DNA of 64,000 bases, from the NCBI GenBank assembly GCA_009829735.1, contig CM020618.1:4586882-4650881 (forward strand). Reading direction: 5' to 3'. A model generated the notes under the pieces. It did no database searches and had not been told where the DNA came from. It saw only the letters and a program-made list of their open reading frames with translations. Made by a program: the position numbers and the translations under genes. Source of the DNA: Pyropia yezoensis (taxonomy: Eukaryota; Rhodophyta; Bangiophyceae; Bangiales; Bangiaceae). Shown in pieces: positions 31,091 to 41,900 of the stretch (position 1 is its first letter; each line of letters opens with the position of its first letter).

Positions 31091-31454
31091 CGTAGCAATA
31101 TGGTTGTCCGTATTGTGACCCTAATATTAGGGGGGCTACTTCTAATCCTTGGCTTTCAACTTGATAGTCCGTACTGGTCACGGTATCTATAAGTTACGTA
31201 TGACCAGAGGGACTTGCATCTTGGGGTGGAGGGTAGTTAGTAGTGTCTCCGACGGTTTATAACGAGGGGGCCGGCGGCGAATCCACCGCCGGCCAAGGCA
31301 GAACAACAAACCCCTCCCATTTGGGCTCCCATCTTGGTCCCGTGGCTTGCGCTCCAAGGACAGCAACCTTGGCCTCCCGGTGACGTTGGTGTCGATCCCC
31401 CTTGGCGAGTGTTCCTTGAGAGTGGACGTGCAGCGGATACCCTATTGTGCCACA
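31091..31454 (+). repeat. E2 3' LTR
   Basis: 364 bp, the same length as the 5' LTR, with nine differences by eye. The first base is C instead of T. It is followed by the second AGCCG target duplication. Confidence 0.95.
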
Positions 31455-31459
31455 AGCCG

Positions 31460-33132
31460 ACACCGGCCCTATCCCGGGGGAAATACCTTGTTTCATCCTC
31501 CCGAATGTCGGACGTGGTTGGCACGCTCCCTTGTATGAGACACCTGAAGCTCATCAACCGGAAACTATCCACCGGATGCTGGAGGCACAGCTGACGGATC
31601 CTCAGTGCTTGGAGCTTCGCCACCAGATGGACTTGAACCGGAATAGTCGCTTCTCCGAGTCAACGGATGGACTCCTGATACGGGTGTCACCCTTCGATGG
31701 GGCAACTCGAGTCTATGTACCCCGGCGTCTACGAGCTGACATCCCCCGCCTGGAACACTCGTCTCCCCTGGCCGGACATCCTGGCATTAACCGGATGTAT
31801 GCCTCAATGCGGCGGCACTACTACTGGGAACCCATGGCAAGTGACGTCCAAAAGCATCTAGAGGCTTGTGTCTCCTGCGCAAGGAACCGGTTGTCCCAGA
31901 GGAAAAAGACCTCTAAGCTACGCCTGTTCCCTGCGGCGGAACCTTTTGCAAGCTTAAGCATCGACATCCTGGGGCTCCTACATGAGACATCCAGTGGCAA
32001 CATATACCTGCTCATCATTTGTGACCGGTTCTCCAAGTTCACCCGAGCGATCTCGCTGAGGACCATCACGGCCCTGGATGTCACGTCAGCCTTCTGCGAG
32101 TACTGGATAGCTGCCTATGGCCCTCCAGACTCCGTCTTGACTGACAACGGTCCCCAGTTTGCATCCCTGTTCTTCCAAGGAGTCTGTCACCTGATGGGTA
32201 TCAAGAACTTGTTCACCACGAGGTATCACCCACAAACGAACGGCCAGGTGGAACGATTCAATTGGACCCTGGTGGACATGCTACGGCACTACGTTGAGGA
32301 GCATCAAGAAGACTGGGACGAGCTCCTGGCTGTCCTCACGCTGGCCTACAACTCTCGAGCTCACCGGACAACGGGGGTCGCTCCACTCGACTTTGTCACC
32401 CCAAGGCGGCTGACCAACTTCTCTCTGGAAAGAATACCAGACGGTCTCCAGCCGGCCCTGAAGTCGGGTCCCAAGGCAAAGGATGAGTTGCTGGAAGAAC
32501 TGAAGCTCCTGCTCCCAAGAGTCAAGGAGTCAATCGCGAAGACCCAGGAGCGACACAAACGGGACTAGGACAAGGGTGCTCGGGAAAAGAACAAGGAACT
32601 GGGTGGTGGCGACTGGGTTTTTGTGGACAATCTTAGCAAGACTCGAGAGAAGCTGGACTCCAAGACGGATGGGCCCTATGAGATCCTGAGTACGGACGGC
32701 TGGACATTCCTTCTAGACGTGGATGGCTCCCCGTACCGGGTGAGCAGCGACCATGTCACCTGAGCTCCACCGCCAAGCAAACGGGATCTGACCCGGCGTA
32801 AGCGGGCCGCCGTACCCTGGTTATCCCAAGAAGAAGGCCGAGAATATGTCTACGTCAAGTTTGTTGACCATGCCTGGAGGGACGGGCGCTTGTACCTGCG
32901 AGTACGCTGGTTCGGATTCAACCCGGCTGATGATACCTGAGAACCCTCTAACCGGTTGCCCATTGCGGACGTTTGCGCTTACACGCGTAGGAACGGGATT
33001 GAGGGCACCCCGGTGGCCAGAGCCGGCAAGATCCTGGAATCGGACTCGGAGGATGACAAAAAGGAAGGAGCTGATCAAGACCCGCGGGACGAGCCGAGCT
33101 CACCCGCAACGGACGCGGAACAAGAAGATTGA
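31460..33132 (+). pseudogene. pol: E1 pol, distal part: integrase and chromodomain
   Basis: Continues the E1 pol frame once E2 is removed. The integrase zinc domain is intact (LEHSSPLAGHPG, ACVSCARNR), as are the core acidic residues (SIDILG, LTDNGPQF, NGQVERFN) and the WVFVDN / DGPYEIL segment. Three in-frame stops interrupt it: TAG 32566-32568, TGA 32761-32763, and TGA 32938-32940. The last falls where chromodomains have Trp (ADDT-stop-EP; E2 has SPTWE and E3 KDYTWE), so TGG became TGA. The chromodomain core (LYLRVRWFGF) is otherwise clear and closer to E3 than to E2. The natural end is TGA 33130-33132. Confidence 0.92.
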
Positions 33133-33275
33133 GAAGAGGGAACGGGTGTATGAAGAAAAACAAGCAACACGAGCATGGAACTACCAAAAAAACAAGCACC
33201 CGCTCGAGCAACCCTTCTCTCCGCCTCTTCCCTCCTCCCTCCTCCCTATACTCTCACCCTCCTTGCCTCCAAGTA

Positions 33276-35390
33276 CTACTCCCTGCGCGGACGCTGCGCC
33301 GCGGGAGCGTCCTCCAGCGCCGCCTCCGTAGCATGACGGGACCCAGAGGAGGGCGGGATGACGTAATGCGGTGGGCGAGGCGCTTCCACGTACCCCGCCT
33401 CCGGAGCAGCACCCGTAGTCGCCGCGCGCTCCCACTCATCCAGATACACCTGCCGGCGCCCCTGGAATCTAGTGAGGGTCCCCGACCACTGCTGGGCCAA
33501 GCCATGCCGGGTCAAGGTCGCTAGAAGCTCACCAACCACCGGGCTGTCCGACATCTGGCCGCTGTCCGCGCAAGCAAACTCCCGGTCAACTACGTCGTTC
33601 AAGACGCTGGCATGTGTGCCCAGCACCAAAAAAGACCCGACGCCTTCGACCTGCACCGGAAGACGACCCAGCTGGGCCTCAATCATGCCGACGTCGTACT
33701 GGTCGCACGTCGGGCCACCTTGGGTCAGATACCAGTCGGGCACCCGAAAGCGGGAAGGGCGCAGAGTCGGCGCCGGGATCTCGAACCGACCCGAGCTTGC
33801 CACAACCGGACGGTCAGCAGTGGCGCCGGAAACCGGAGTCCCCAACTCGAGGGTGGGCACAGGGCCGCCACCAGGTGTAGAAGGCGCCCGAGGAGGAATG
33901 GCCGGGGTAGCCGGCGACCCGACGGCAACGCCAAGAGCCGCCGCAGACAAGCGCGGTGCCAAAGGAGCCTGAAGCACCGGCACAGGTAGAGCTGGGCGCA
34001 GACGCGCCGGCGACGGTACAGGCGAAGCAACCGGGGCGACAGGCGCAACTGGAGGAAGTGGAGCCGCCGCAGATGCCCGACCGACCGCTGCGGCCCATCC
34101 CGACTCTTGTACCGGCGGCCCAGTCGGCAAAAGATCAAAAGTGACCGGAGCAGGAAGACTACCCAGCTACGGCCACGCCGGCAGCGGCGTCACCAGCTGC
34201 ACTTTGGCCGGAGAGGACTGGTAGACCACCTGCACTCAGCCCGAGCCATCCCGACGCGGGCTGTTCTGGTCGGCAATCATATTCAAGAAGCTCCGGTCAT
34301 GCACCGGGAGTTGACGACGGAAGTCGGTCATCGCCTGGAAGAGCTCCTTGTACTCCTCGTCCTGGCTGCACAGGAAGTCGACGGTCAACTTGTCGACGAT
34401 CCAGACCATCATGAGGTCGGGGAGCAGCCAGAGCCGGTTGGACACCAAGACCTCGTGGATCCAGTGGTTGGCAGCCAAGACCGTCATCTTGGAGGTGTCA
34501 TCATGTACGGGATGGAATGGAAGAAGCCCTTGATCGACGCCTGGGTCAAGGCGTCCAGGAAGTACCACGTAAAGGGGATGCTGGACGAAGGAAACCCGAC
34601 CGGGATCTCGACTTCCTGCTGCTGCGGGAACCTTGGGGTAGTACGCCGCCCGGTTGGCCTTGTCCAGCTTCCAGAACTCTTGATGGTTGCAGCTCACGAT
34701 GTAGTCACGCTGGCGCCCGCGCCGCTCGCCTTGCTCCCGCGCCGGCGACAACATGGAGTACTTCGGGGTCTCGAAAGGCGGCTCAAGAGCGACCATGCTC
34801 GGACGGGGATCACATGTCAGGCTCCCCGACCCCTTGAGCGCCTCGTCCCAGACCTTGAGCGCCCGCTGGACGTACCCTTCCTCCTCCGGCCACCGGAGAA
34901 CGGACGCAGACACGCGACGCTCGGTCAAGGGAAGATCCAGCACCAGCGCGAAGGGGAGATCCTCCAGACGAGCAACCCAAGAGGAAGCCGAAGAGCTCTG
35001 GGAGCGGTCTTGAGCCAGGCGCATCTGGTCCGCCGCGTGAAGACGCGTCTTGTCCATCTCCGTCAAGACCCCGCGCTGGAGTTCCTTGCGCCAGATGACC
35101 GGGCAATCTTGCTGGCGCTGGGCCGCGCTGGCGTTCCCGACCACCGTAGAGTAGCGCCGGCCCGCCAGAGGATCCTGCCCAAGAAGCATCTCCGGGAGAC
35201 CCGCCGGGGGGGTCTCGACCGGGCGCGACGCAGAAGCCGGGGGAACTCGATCCGCCTCCGCCGTGGCGACCGACGCCGGCACCGACACCCGAGGAACCGG
35301 AGGCAGGAGAAGGGCACGGCCGCCCGAGCTCTTTTCCGCAACACTCGCCGTCGGAGCCGCGGGCCCAGCCAGGATCTCGGAGCTGGACAT
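33276..35390 (-). pseudogene. E1 antisense ORF (accessory protein, unknown), two stops
   Basis: One frame of 705 codons opposite to pol, starting at ATG 35390 (MSSSEILAG), 179 bases from the 3' LTR. It is broken by TGA at 34236-34238 and TAG at 34167-34169. The layout parallels the E2 antisense ORF: Ser/Ala/Pro-rich start, globular middle (about 100-380), Pro/Val/Ala linker (about 410-510), C-terminal domain (about 530-690). Shared motifs by eye are LWLLPDLMMVWIVDKLTVDF with E2's LFHLPTG..., and SPVVGELLATLTR...QQWSG with E2's TPV...TR...RWST. A segment REFACADSG also resembles the E3-adjacent remnant (REFATCES). The stops fit TGG to TGA and CAG to TAG changes. Function unknown. Confidence 0.7.
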
Positions 35391-35555
35391 GACGTCCAGA
35401 ATCCGGGGGAACGGGAAGGTCAAGGTGAAGGGGGGGGGGCAGGATTGGAAAAGGTGATCGCGCTCGGGGAGACGACGCTCGACGTCGGCACCGGTGTGGA
35501 CGTGCTCGAGGCTGTGCACGGTGGCACCTGGTACGGCCCGAGGACGTGCCGGACT

Positions 35556-35568
35556 AGGGAGGGAGCTA
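35556..35568 (+). other. E1 polypurine tract
   Basis: AGGGAGGGAGCTA directly before the 3' LTR. Confidence 0.7.
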
Positions 35569-36139
35569 TGTAGCATCCCTGGCCCCGACTTGGCGCCGAC
35601 CCGGGATTGCGACCAGAGGGCACCAGGTGCCAGAACGCGCCCGCCGCGTGGTATTGGTTGGCGGCCCTGGCCCGTGCCCGGCACAGGGATGCGGTGGACT
35701 ACGCTACCCACACGTGAGAGAGGGATTTCTGATGGGTTTTTGCGTATTTGTGAGGGACTTGATTGGAGAGAATTTGAGTGTGAGATTAGTGAGTGGGAAT
35801 AGAATTAGTAGTGATAATGGCCCCCGACCTGACGAGGTTAGACTCGGGTCGGGGCCACCCGGGGGTATGGGGGGGCTACCTGGACAGCGTGCCGAGGCTC
35901 CCCGAGATGCACATTAAGAGGGACAGCGAGGCGCCCTTGGCCCGCGCCCTCAGGAAAAAGACAACTGCGCGTTTGCTTTCCTCTTCCCCGTGTGCACAAC
36001 CGTGCGTATCTGTTTGCTCTGCGGGCAGGCACGTGAGGCAACAGGCATACCACTCTCTTAGTTCCCCTTTCTGTGCTACCTGTCCCTTTCCCCCGAGGGA
36101 TATTGACACGTGTCTGAGAGGATCGAGTTTTATACCACA
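35569..36139 (+). repeat. E1 3' LTR
   Basis: 571 bp, matches 15744-16319 with about 19 substitutions and a 5-base deletion. Starts TGTAGCATCC and ends ACCACA. Followed by GAGTG (36140-36144), the near-copy of the left flank GAGTA. Confidence 0.93.
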
Positions 36140-36144
36140 GAGTG

Positions 36145-36730
36145 CCCGGCGGGCCAGCTCTTTTTAGTTGAGGAGATGCTGAGACTCCACAAACTCATCG
36201 AGTGGGGGAGCATCGAGCACAAGTTGCGCCGATCCTCCCACGGGTCCAAGGAGGAAGGCTCACTACGCCACTTCGTCTGAGTCGGTCGTGAACTTCACGA
36301 CGGCCGGGTGGTACTCAAGGAGGGGTTGGGCATCGGGGACTACCCGTATGCCCCGAGGGTGAAGCGCCACACTGCGCCGCCTCCAGACAAGATGTTGGTA
36401 GTGGACGTAGGTACGCACCTAGAGTCCCTGGCGCAAAGCACGGCGGCGGCCTCAACTCGAGGTCGCGGCTACCCTCAGGTTCCGCCCACTCGGCGTCTCC
36501 CTTCTCTTCGTTCCGTCCCGTTCCAGCCGCACGGGGACATCCCGATTGGCGTTGCGGTCGAGTCATCCACGCCTGTGTCCCCCAACTTGGGGGCCATTCT
36601 ACTCACGGCATACCCCAAGTTGGTGGTGCCGACGACGCCCTTGAAGTCGGAGATGCTGATCACCACGTTGGTGCGCACGATCGTCGGCCTCCGTGCCCAC
36701 CCCATCTCAGCCGCATCTGACATGACCTAG
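36145..36730 (+). pseudogene. ORF-X, 3' part
   Basis: Resumes the ORF-X frame after E1 (AGQLFLVEEMLRLHKLIEWG). A TGA occurs at about 36278-36280 in that frame. A neighbouring frame over the same bases reads ATSSESVVNFTTA, similar to ATCESVAKFMTA in the remnant at 48105-48560, so an indel probably lies near 36260. The frame after the TGA stays open to 36730 with normal composition (VVDVGTHLESLAQ). Together with 14985-15743 it would have encoded about 430 residues. Function unknown. Confidence 0.5.
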
Positions 36731-37381
36731 GCTTCATCTCGCAGACCTTGCCATTTTTTTGAGCTCTACATGCATTTCCAGCAGATGCAGTAAGATGCTG
36801 GTCCAGATGTACAGAATTAATACGAACACATGTCATCGGTTTAACCGGCCGAGGCGACGGGAAATATAATTTGTTTGAATTATACTCATTGTTTTACTAC
36901 TTAAATCAAGCCTCAATGGCTCGCCAAATCTTGTTCAGCCATCTTCCGGTTACCTTGACTTGAAAGAACTTACCGCCACTTGTTGTTGCTTGCGTCAATG
37001 TTACGCAGATCGACTAGAGTCGTCATCCAGGCGGGCCACTCGTACGCCTAACGAGCATTAGCCAGCTGTGTGTTGTGCCCGTGTCGGCCGGACAGACACG
37101 GCGTCTCAGACATGGGTCACTGTCGTGTCGGGTCACGCTGCCGTGGCCATTGCTGGCCCGCGGTGCTGGGGCTCCGGGCGAGACGGGCGGGGGCGAGTGA
37201 CGGGCGCGTATCGGCCAAGGTAATTCAAATCAGACCGCATTTATCGCTCATCTGGATGCCATCTCAGCCCAGGACAGCCGTGGTCCACCTGCGCTGCGCC
37301 CCCGTCATTAAATGACCAAGCATGCGCAAGCCTCACAGAGGTCTCTTGATTAGCGTGCGCAGAAAACCGTCAGCCGACCGA
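36731..37381. other. Intergenic, AT-richer than its surroundings
   Basis: No coding frame of note. Around 36850-36920 the sequence is unusually AT-rich for this window. No LTR, terminal repeat or RNA gene was recognised. Confidence 0.6.
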
Positions 37382-38098
37382 TCATAAACAAACACATCGA
37401 ACAGAAAAAGAAGAGAGCAGACGACGTGTCAGTACGTGCGGCAATGACCGCCATGGCCGCCGCCGTCGGACGTCTGTGTCCGTGTCCCTCGGCGGATCGT
37501 CACCGCTGCTGCGCGCGTCCGCCTCGCTCCCCCCCTCTGACTCTGACGGCGTGGCGGCTGCGCGCAGCGGTGGCGGGCTGTCACCGCCACGCGCCTCCCT
37601 CGCCGCCGCCGCAACCGCCGCCACCGCGTCGGCTGGGGTGACGGACCGGCTCCGCAGCGCCGGCGCGGCCCCTGAGGGGTGGAGGGGGCGGGTAGGGGGG
37701 GGGCGGAGATAGCTATTGGAGAAGCGCGGCCGCGTTTGCGTGGCGTTTGGCGAAGCGCGGCCGTCGCGGCCGCCGCCAGTGCGGCTGCCACCAAACGCGG
37801 CCGTCGCGGCCGCCGCCAGTGCCGCCGCCACCGGGCGCGGCCGTCGCCGCCGCCGCCAATGTCGCCGCCGCCGGCGCGGCCGCCAGGGGGTGGGAGGGGC
37901 GGGGTGGGGGGGGGAGGCGGCGGTCGCGTTTGGTGGAGCCGAGCCGCCGCCGCCGCCGCCAGTGCCGCTGCCGCCAGTGCCGCCGCCGCAGGGCCCGGAC
38001 GTCGCCGCCGGCCGCCCAATGCCGCCGCCGCCGGGCGCGGCCGTCGCCACCGCGGCCAGTGCCGTCGCCGCCGGGCGCGGCGTCGCCATTGCCGCCAA
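37382..38098 (-). CDS. Possible C-terminal part of a gap-spanning gene
   Basis: Open minus-strand frame ending at 37382. The last 100 residues (SVTPADAVAAVAAAAREA, then an acidic Ser/Asp stretch and RRRRPWRSLPHVL) could be protein; the rest is repeat-derived. It may belong with the minus-strand fragment at 38603-38700 across the gap. Weak. Confidence 0.25.
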   Translation of the reverse strand: MAAMATPRPAATALAAVATAAPGGGGIGRPAATSGPCGGGTGGSGTGGGGGGSAPPNATAASPPHPAPPTPWRPRRRRRHWRRRRRPRPVAAALAAAATAAFGGSRTGGGRDGRASPNATQTRPRFSNSYLRPPPTRPLHPSGAAPALRSRSVTPADAVAAVAAAAREARGGDSPPPLRAAATPSESEGGSEADARSSGDDPPRDTDTDVRRRRPWRSLPHVLTRRLLSSFSVRCVCL

Positions 38099-38102
38099 TG
38101 CC
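37755..38102. repeat. 40-bp minisatellite abutting the assembly gap
   Basis: GCGGCCGTCGCGGCCGCCGC-type units recur at 37761, 37801 and 37841 (period 40) and in more degenerate form to 38102. The array runs into the N gap, which probably exists because of it. Confidence 0.8.
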
Positions 38103-38602
38103 NNNNNNNNNNNNNNNNNNNNNNNNNNNNNNNNNNNNNNNNNNNNNNNNNNNNNNNNNNNNNNNNNNNNNNNNNNNNNNNNNNNNNNNNNNNNNNNNNN
38201 NNNNNNNNNNNNNNNNNNNNNNNNNNNNNNNNNNNNNNNNNNNNNNNNNNNNNNNNNNNNNNNNNNNNNNNNNNNNNNNNNNNNNNNNNNNNNNNNNNNN
38301 NNNNNNNNNNNNNNNNNNNNNNNNNNNNNNNNNNNNNNNNNNNNNNNNNNNNNNNNNNNNNNNNNNNNNNNNNNNNNNNNNNNNNNNNNNNNNNNNNNNN
38401 NNNNNNNNNNNNNNNNNNNNNNNNNNNNNNNNNNNNNNNNNNNNNNNNNNNNNNNNNNNNNNNNNNNNNNNNNNNNNNNNNNNNNNNNNNNNNNNNNNNN
38501 NNNNNNNNNNNNNNNNNNNNNNNNNNNNNNNNNNNNNNNNNNNNNNNNNNNNNNNNNNNNNNNNNNNNNNNNNNNNNNNNNNNNNNNNNNNNNNNNNNNN
38601 NN
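38103..38602. other. Assembly gap, 500 N
   Basis: Exactly 500 N, probably a placeholder length. Confidence 1.
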
Positions 38603-38700
38603 AACAAGACGTCGTCGGCGTCCTGCGGATTGCTAAAGAGCGCGATGGTGCGCGCGGTCACCTCCCGGCGGACGGCGAGCGTCAGGGCCGGCCCGGCCAA
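38603..38700 (-). CDS. Coding-like fragment at the gap edge
   Basis: The minus frame reads LTLAVRREVTARTIALFSNP and QDADDVL before entering the gap, with normal protein composition. A splice-donor-like AAGGTGAGT lies just upstream on this strand (about 38707-38715). Partial; family unknown. Confidence 0.3.
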
Positions 38701-38958
38701 CTCACCTTGGGCCCTCGTCGGCTTGCTCCTTTCACCCGTCCGCGACGCGTTCGTGGCAAGAAGAGGCCAGTTTCTTGCCCTTCTTCGGTGCAGCCGGTCC
38801 CTTGCCTTTGCCCTTCGTGGAAGGCGGCGGCGCAGCCTGGGGCGCAGCCTTGGTCATCCCCTTCCGCCTAACGGGGCCCTCGGGACTCCCTTCCTGGCGG
38901 CATCGGCGGCTTTTCACAGCGGCCTCCATGGCGCGCGCCTGCGCAGCGTCCCGCTCTT

Positions 38959-41900
38959 CTAGGGCCGCCGCGGCGGACCCGTCCGAGTCGTCCCCGCCAT
39001 CCTCGTCGCTGTCGCCGGGAGGTGCCAGCCTCCCGGAGCAATGTCTCCCTCATCGAGCGCCGCCGCTTCTTGCCTTGGAGCGTACTTTTGGACGCTTCGG
39101 TGCAGGTGCAGGATCCTCTGCAGATGACTGCGTCGTACGTATCATGAGAATGCAAGGGGGGCGGGGACACACGTCGTTTGAGAAGCGATACGGTTAATCC
39201 AGATGGGGCCTCAATGTTGAGTGAGATGTGGTCCAGTTGACACCACATGAGGCATCACAGAGGACAAATGCTCATATGCAATGCAGATGACACAAAGGTG
39301 CTGCCAAAAGGAGCCACGCAGGTTGCGCGAACGTACCGAGCAACTGCCTGACGCCTCCTTGCTAGCCTGCGCTTGCCGTCCGATCTTTCTCTTTCCAGCC
39401 TGTGCAGCACAGTCATTGGAGCGAGGCACACAAACAACTCAGGGGACACGGGAGATAGACGCGGCGACCAACCAGGACGAGCGTGGGGCACAAACAACAC
39501 GGGGACACGGAAGTTAGAAGCGGCCACCGACCACGACACAAAAAAGAGTCACACCGTCAACCCAAGCCAAGGAACGCCAAAGGCACCGCTGCGCCATGAT
39601 GAAGAAAAAGATGCACACGAGCTTACCTTCTCCGCCGCGGGAGCGACCGCCCACGCGTGCCGCCACGCGCGGGCCGCGGCCGCGCCACGCGCGCCGCCAC
39701 GCGCACCGCCACGCGCGGCCGCGGCCGCGCCACGCGCGCCGCAACGTGCGGCCGCAGCCGCGCCACGCTCGCCGCCATGCGTGGCCGTGGCCGCGCCACG
39801 CGCGCCACCACGTGCGGCCGCAGCCGCGCCACGCGCGCCGCCACGTGCGGCAGAGAGCCTCTTTAGGGCGTCGGTCGCGCCCGCTTGCGTGAGCGTCGAC
39901 TGGCGCAGACGAGGAGGAGATGCAGTGGAGGCCGGCGCCCCCGTCCGCCCCCCCCTTGACCTGGCGGTCGACGCGCCGCGCCCTGCCCTCGACACAGCGG
40001 CCCCCGTTCCGGCTTTGGCCGACCCTGCGGCCTCCGTTCCGGCTTTCGCCGCCGCCCGCCCTGCAGCCGACGCGCCGCGCCCTGCCCCCGACACAGCGGC
40101 CCCCGTAACAGCTTTTGCCGCCGCCCGCCCTGCGGCCGACGCGCCGCGCCCCGCCTTGGCCGCCCCCCGCCCTGCCTTGGCCGCCCCCCGCCCTGCCGAG
40201 GCCCCCCCCCGCCCCGCCTTGACCGCCCCTCGGCCACCGGAGCTCGGTGCGGCAGCCCCTCGGGCCTGCCCCGCCATCTCGGCAGTGGTCGACGACGCCG
40301 GCAGCGTCTGCGCGCTCGCCCCGGGCCAGGGAGTGGTTGACACCACCCAAAGCGCCGGCCGAGCCGCCACTTCGCCGTCCGCACCCTCGCCCGCCTCGTC
40401 CCCCGCTGCGATCCCCAGCACGTGCGCCGGGACGTCGCCCACCGCCGTCGCCAAGCGGCCAGCGTCCGCCGCCGCGCCACCAGATGCAGCCGCAACACAG
40501 CGAGATGCAGCCGCCGCGCCGTCAGACGCCTTGGCTCCAGCCGCGTCCCCCGCCCCGTCCGCCGCCCCGTCATCCGCCGCGTTCCTCAGCACGTCCCCAG
40601 CCGCGTCCCCCAGCACGTCCACCGGTATGTCGCGCGCCGCCCCCGCCGCCACAGCCGACGCCACGTCCCCCGCTGCGATCCCCAGCACGTGCGCCGGGAC
40701 GTCGCCCACCGCCGTCGCCAAGCGGCCAGCGTCCGCCGCCGCGCCACCAGATGCAGCCGCAACACAGCGAGATGCAGCCGCCGCGCCGTCAGACGCCTTG
40801 GCGCCAGCCGCGTCCCCCGCCCCGTCCGCCGCCCCGTCACCCGCCGCGTTCCTCAGCACGTCCCCAGCCGCGTCCCCCAGCACGTCCACCGGTATGTCGC
40901 GCGCCGCCCCCGCCGCCACAGCCGACGCCACGTCCCCCGCTGCGATCCCCAGCACGTGCGCCGGGACGTCGCCCACCGCCGTCGCCAAGCGGCCAGCGTC
41001 CGCCGCCGCGCCACCAGATGCAGCCGCAACACAGCGAGATGCAGCCGCCGCGCCGTCAGACGCCTTGGCGCCAGCCGCGTCCCCCGCCCCGTCCGCCGCC
41101 CCGTCACCCGCCGCGTTCCTCAGCACGTCCCCAGCCGCGTCCCCCAGCACGTCCTCCGGTACGTCGCGCGCCGCCCCCGCCGCCACAGCCGACGCCACGT
41201 CGCCAGCCACCTCCCCCCTCACGGGCACCCCAGCCGCGTCCCCCGCAAGGGGGCCAGAAGCAGCCGCCTCCTCCCTCACGGGCACCCCAGCCGCGTCCCC
41301 CGCCGATTCTCCCGCCGCTCGGGCAGATGCAGCCGACGCCGCGTCGCCAGCCGCCTCCTCCCTCAAGGGAACCCCAGCCGCGTCCCCCGCCGGGGGGCCA
41401 GATGCAGCCGGCGCCGCGCCAGCCGGCGCCGCGCCGCCAGCCGCCGCCTCCCCCGCCTCCACCACCGCCGCGCCCAACACCGCGCGGCCAGCCGGCGCCA
41501 CCACCACCCCCGCGTCAACAGCCGGATCGGCCGGCGCCACCACCAACCCCGCGCCCACCGACGGATCGGCCGCCGCCGCCACCACCCCCGCGCCAACAGC
41601 CGGATCGGTCACCGCCGCCGCCACCCCCGCGCCCACCGACGGATCGGCCGCCGCCGCCGCCACCCCCGCGCCCACCGACGGATCGGCCGCCGCCGCCACC
41701 ACCCCCGCGCCAACAGCCGGATCGGTCACCGCCGCCGCCACCCCCGCGCCCACCGACGGATCGGCCACCGCCGCCGCCACCCCCGCGCCCACCGACGGAT
41801 CGGCCGCCGCCGCCACCACCCCCGCGCCAACAGCCGGATCGGTCACCGCCGCCGCCACCCCCGCGCCCACCGACGGATCGGCCGCCGCCGCCACCACCCC

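Larger units (their letters stand above)
20706..31454 (+). mobile_element. E2: Ty3/gypsy chromovirus nested in E1 pol
   Basis: 10,749 bp with two 364-bp LTRs, perfect 5-bp target duplication, PBS-like site, gag, slippery site, full-length pol, antisense ORF, polypurine tract and 3' LTR. The LTRs differ at nine positions by eye (about 2.5%), so it is younger than E1. Its pol frame is open throughout. Defects seen are one in-frame stop in gag before the zinc knuckle and loss of one integrase zinc-binding Cys. Probably no longer autonomous. Confidence 0.96.
15744..36139 (+). mobile_element. E1: Ty3/gypsy chromovirus, disrupted by nested element E2
   Basis: E1 has 576- and 571-bp LTRs, a PBS-like site, gag, pol (PR-RT-RH-IN-chromodomain), an antisense ORF, a polypurine tract and the 3' LTR. 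Without E2 it is about 9.6 kb. Flanks GAGTA (15739-15743) and GAGTG (36140-36144) look like a 5-bp target duplication with one change. LTR copies differ at roughly 19 positions by eye plus a 5-base indel, more than E2's LTRs, which agrees with E1 being the older insertion. It is defective: frameshift in the protease leader, a changed RT catalytic motif, three in-frame stops in the distal pol, two in the antisense ORF, and the E2 insertion. Confidence 0.93.
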
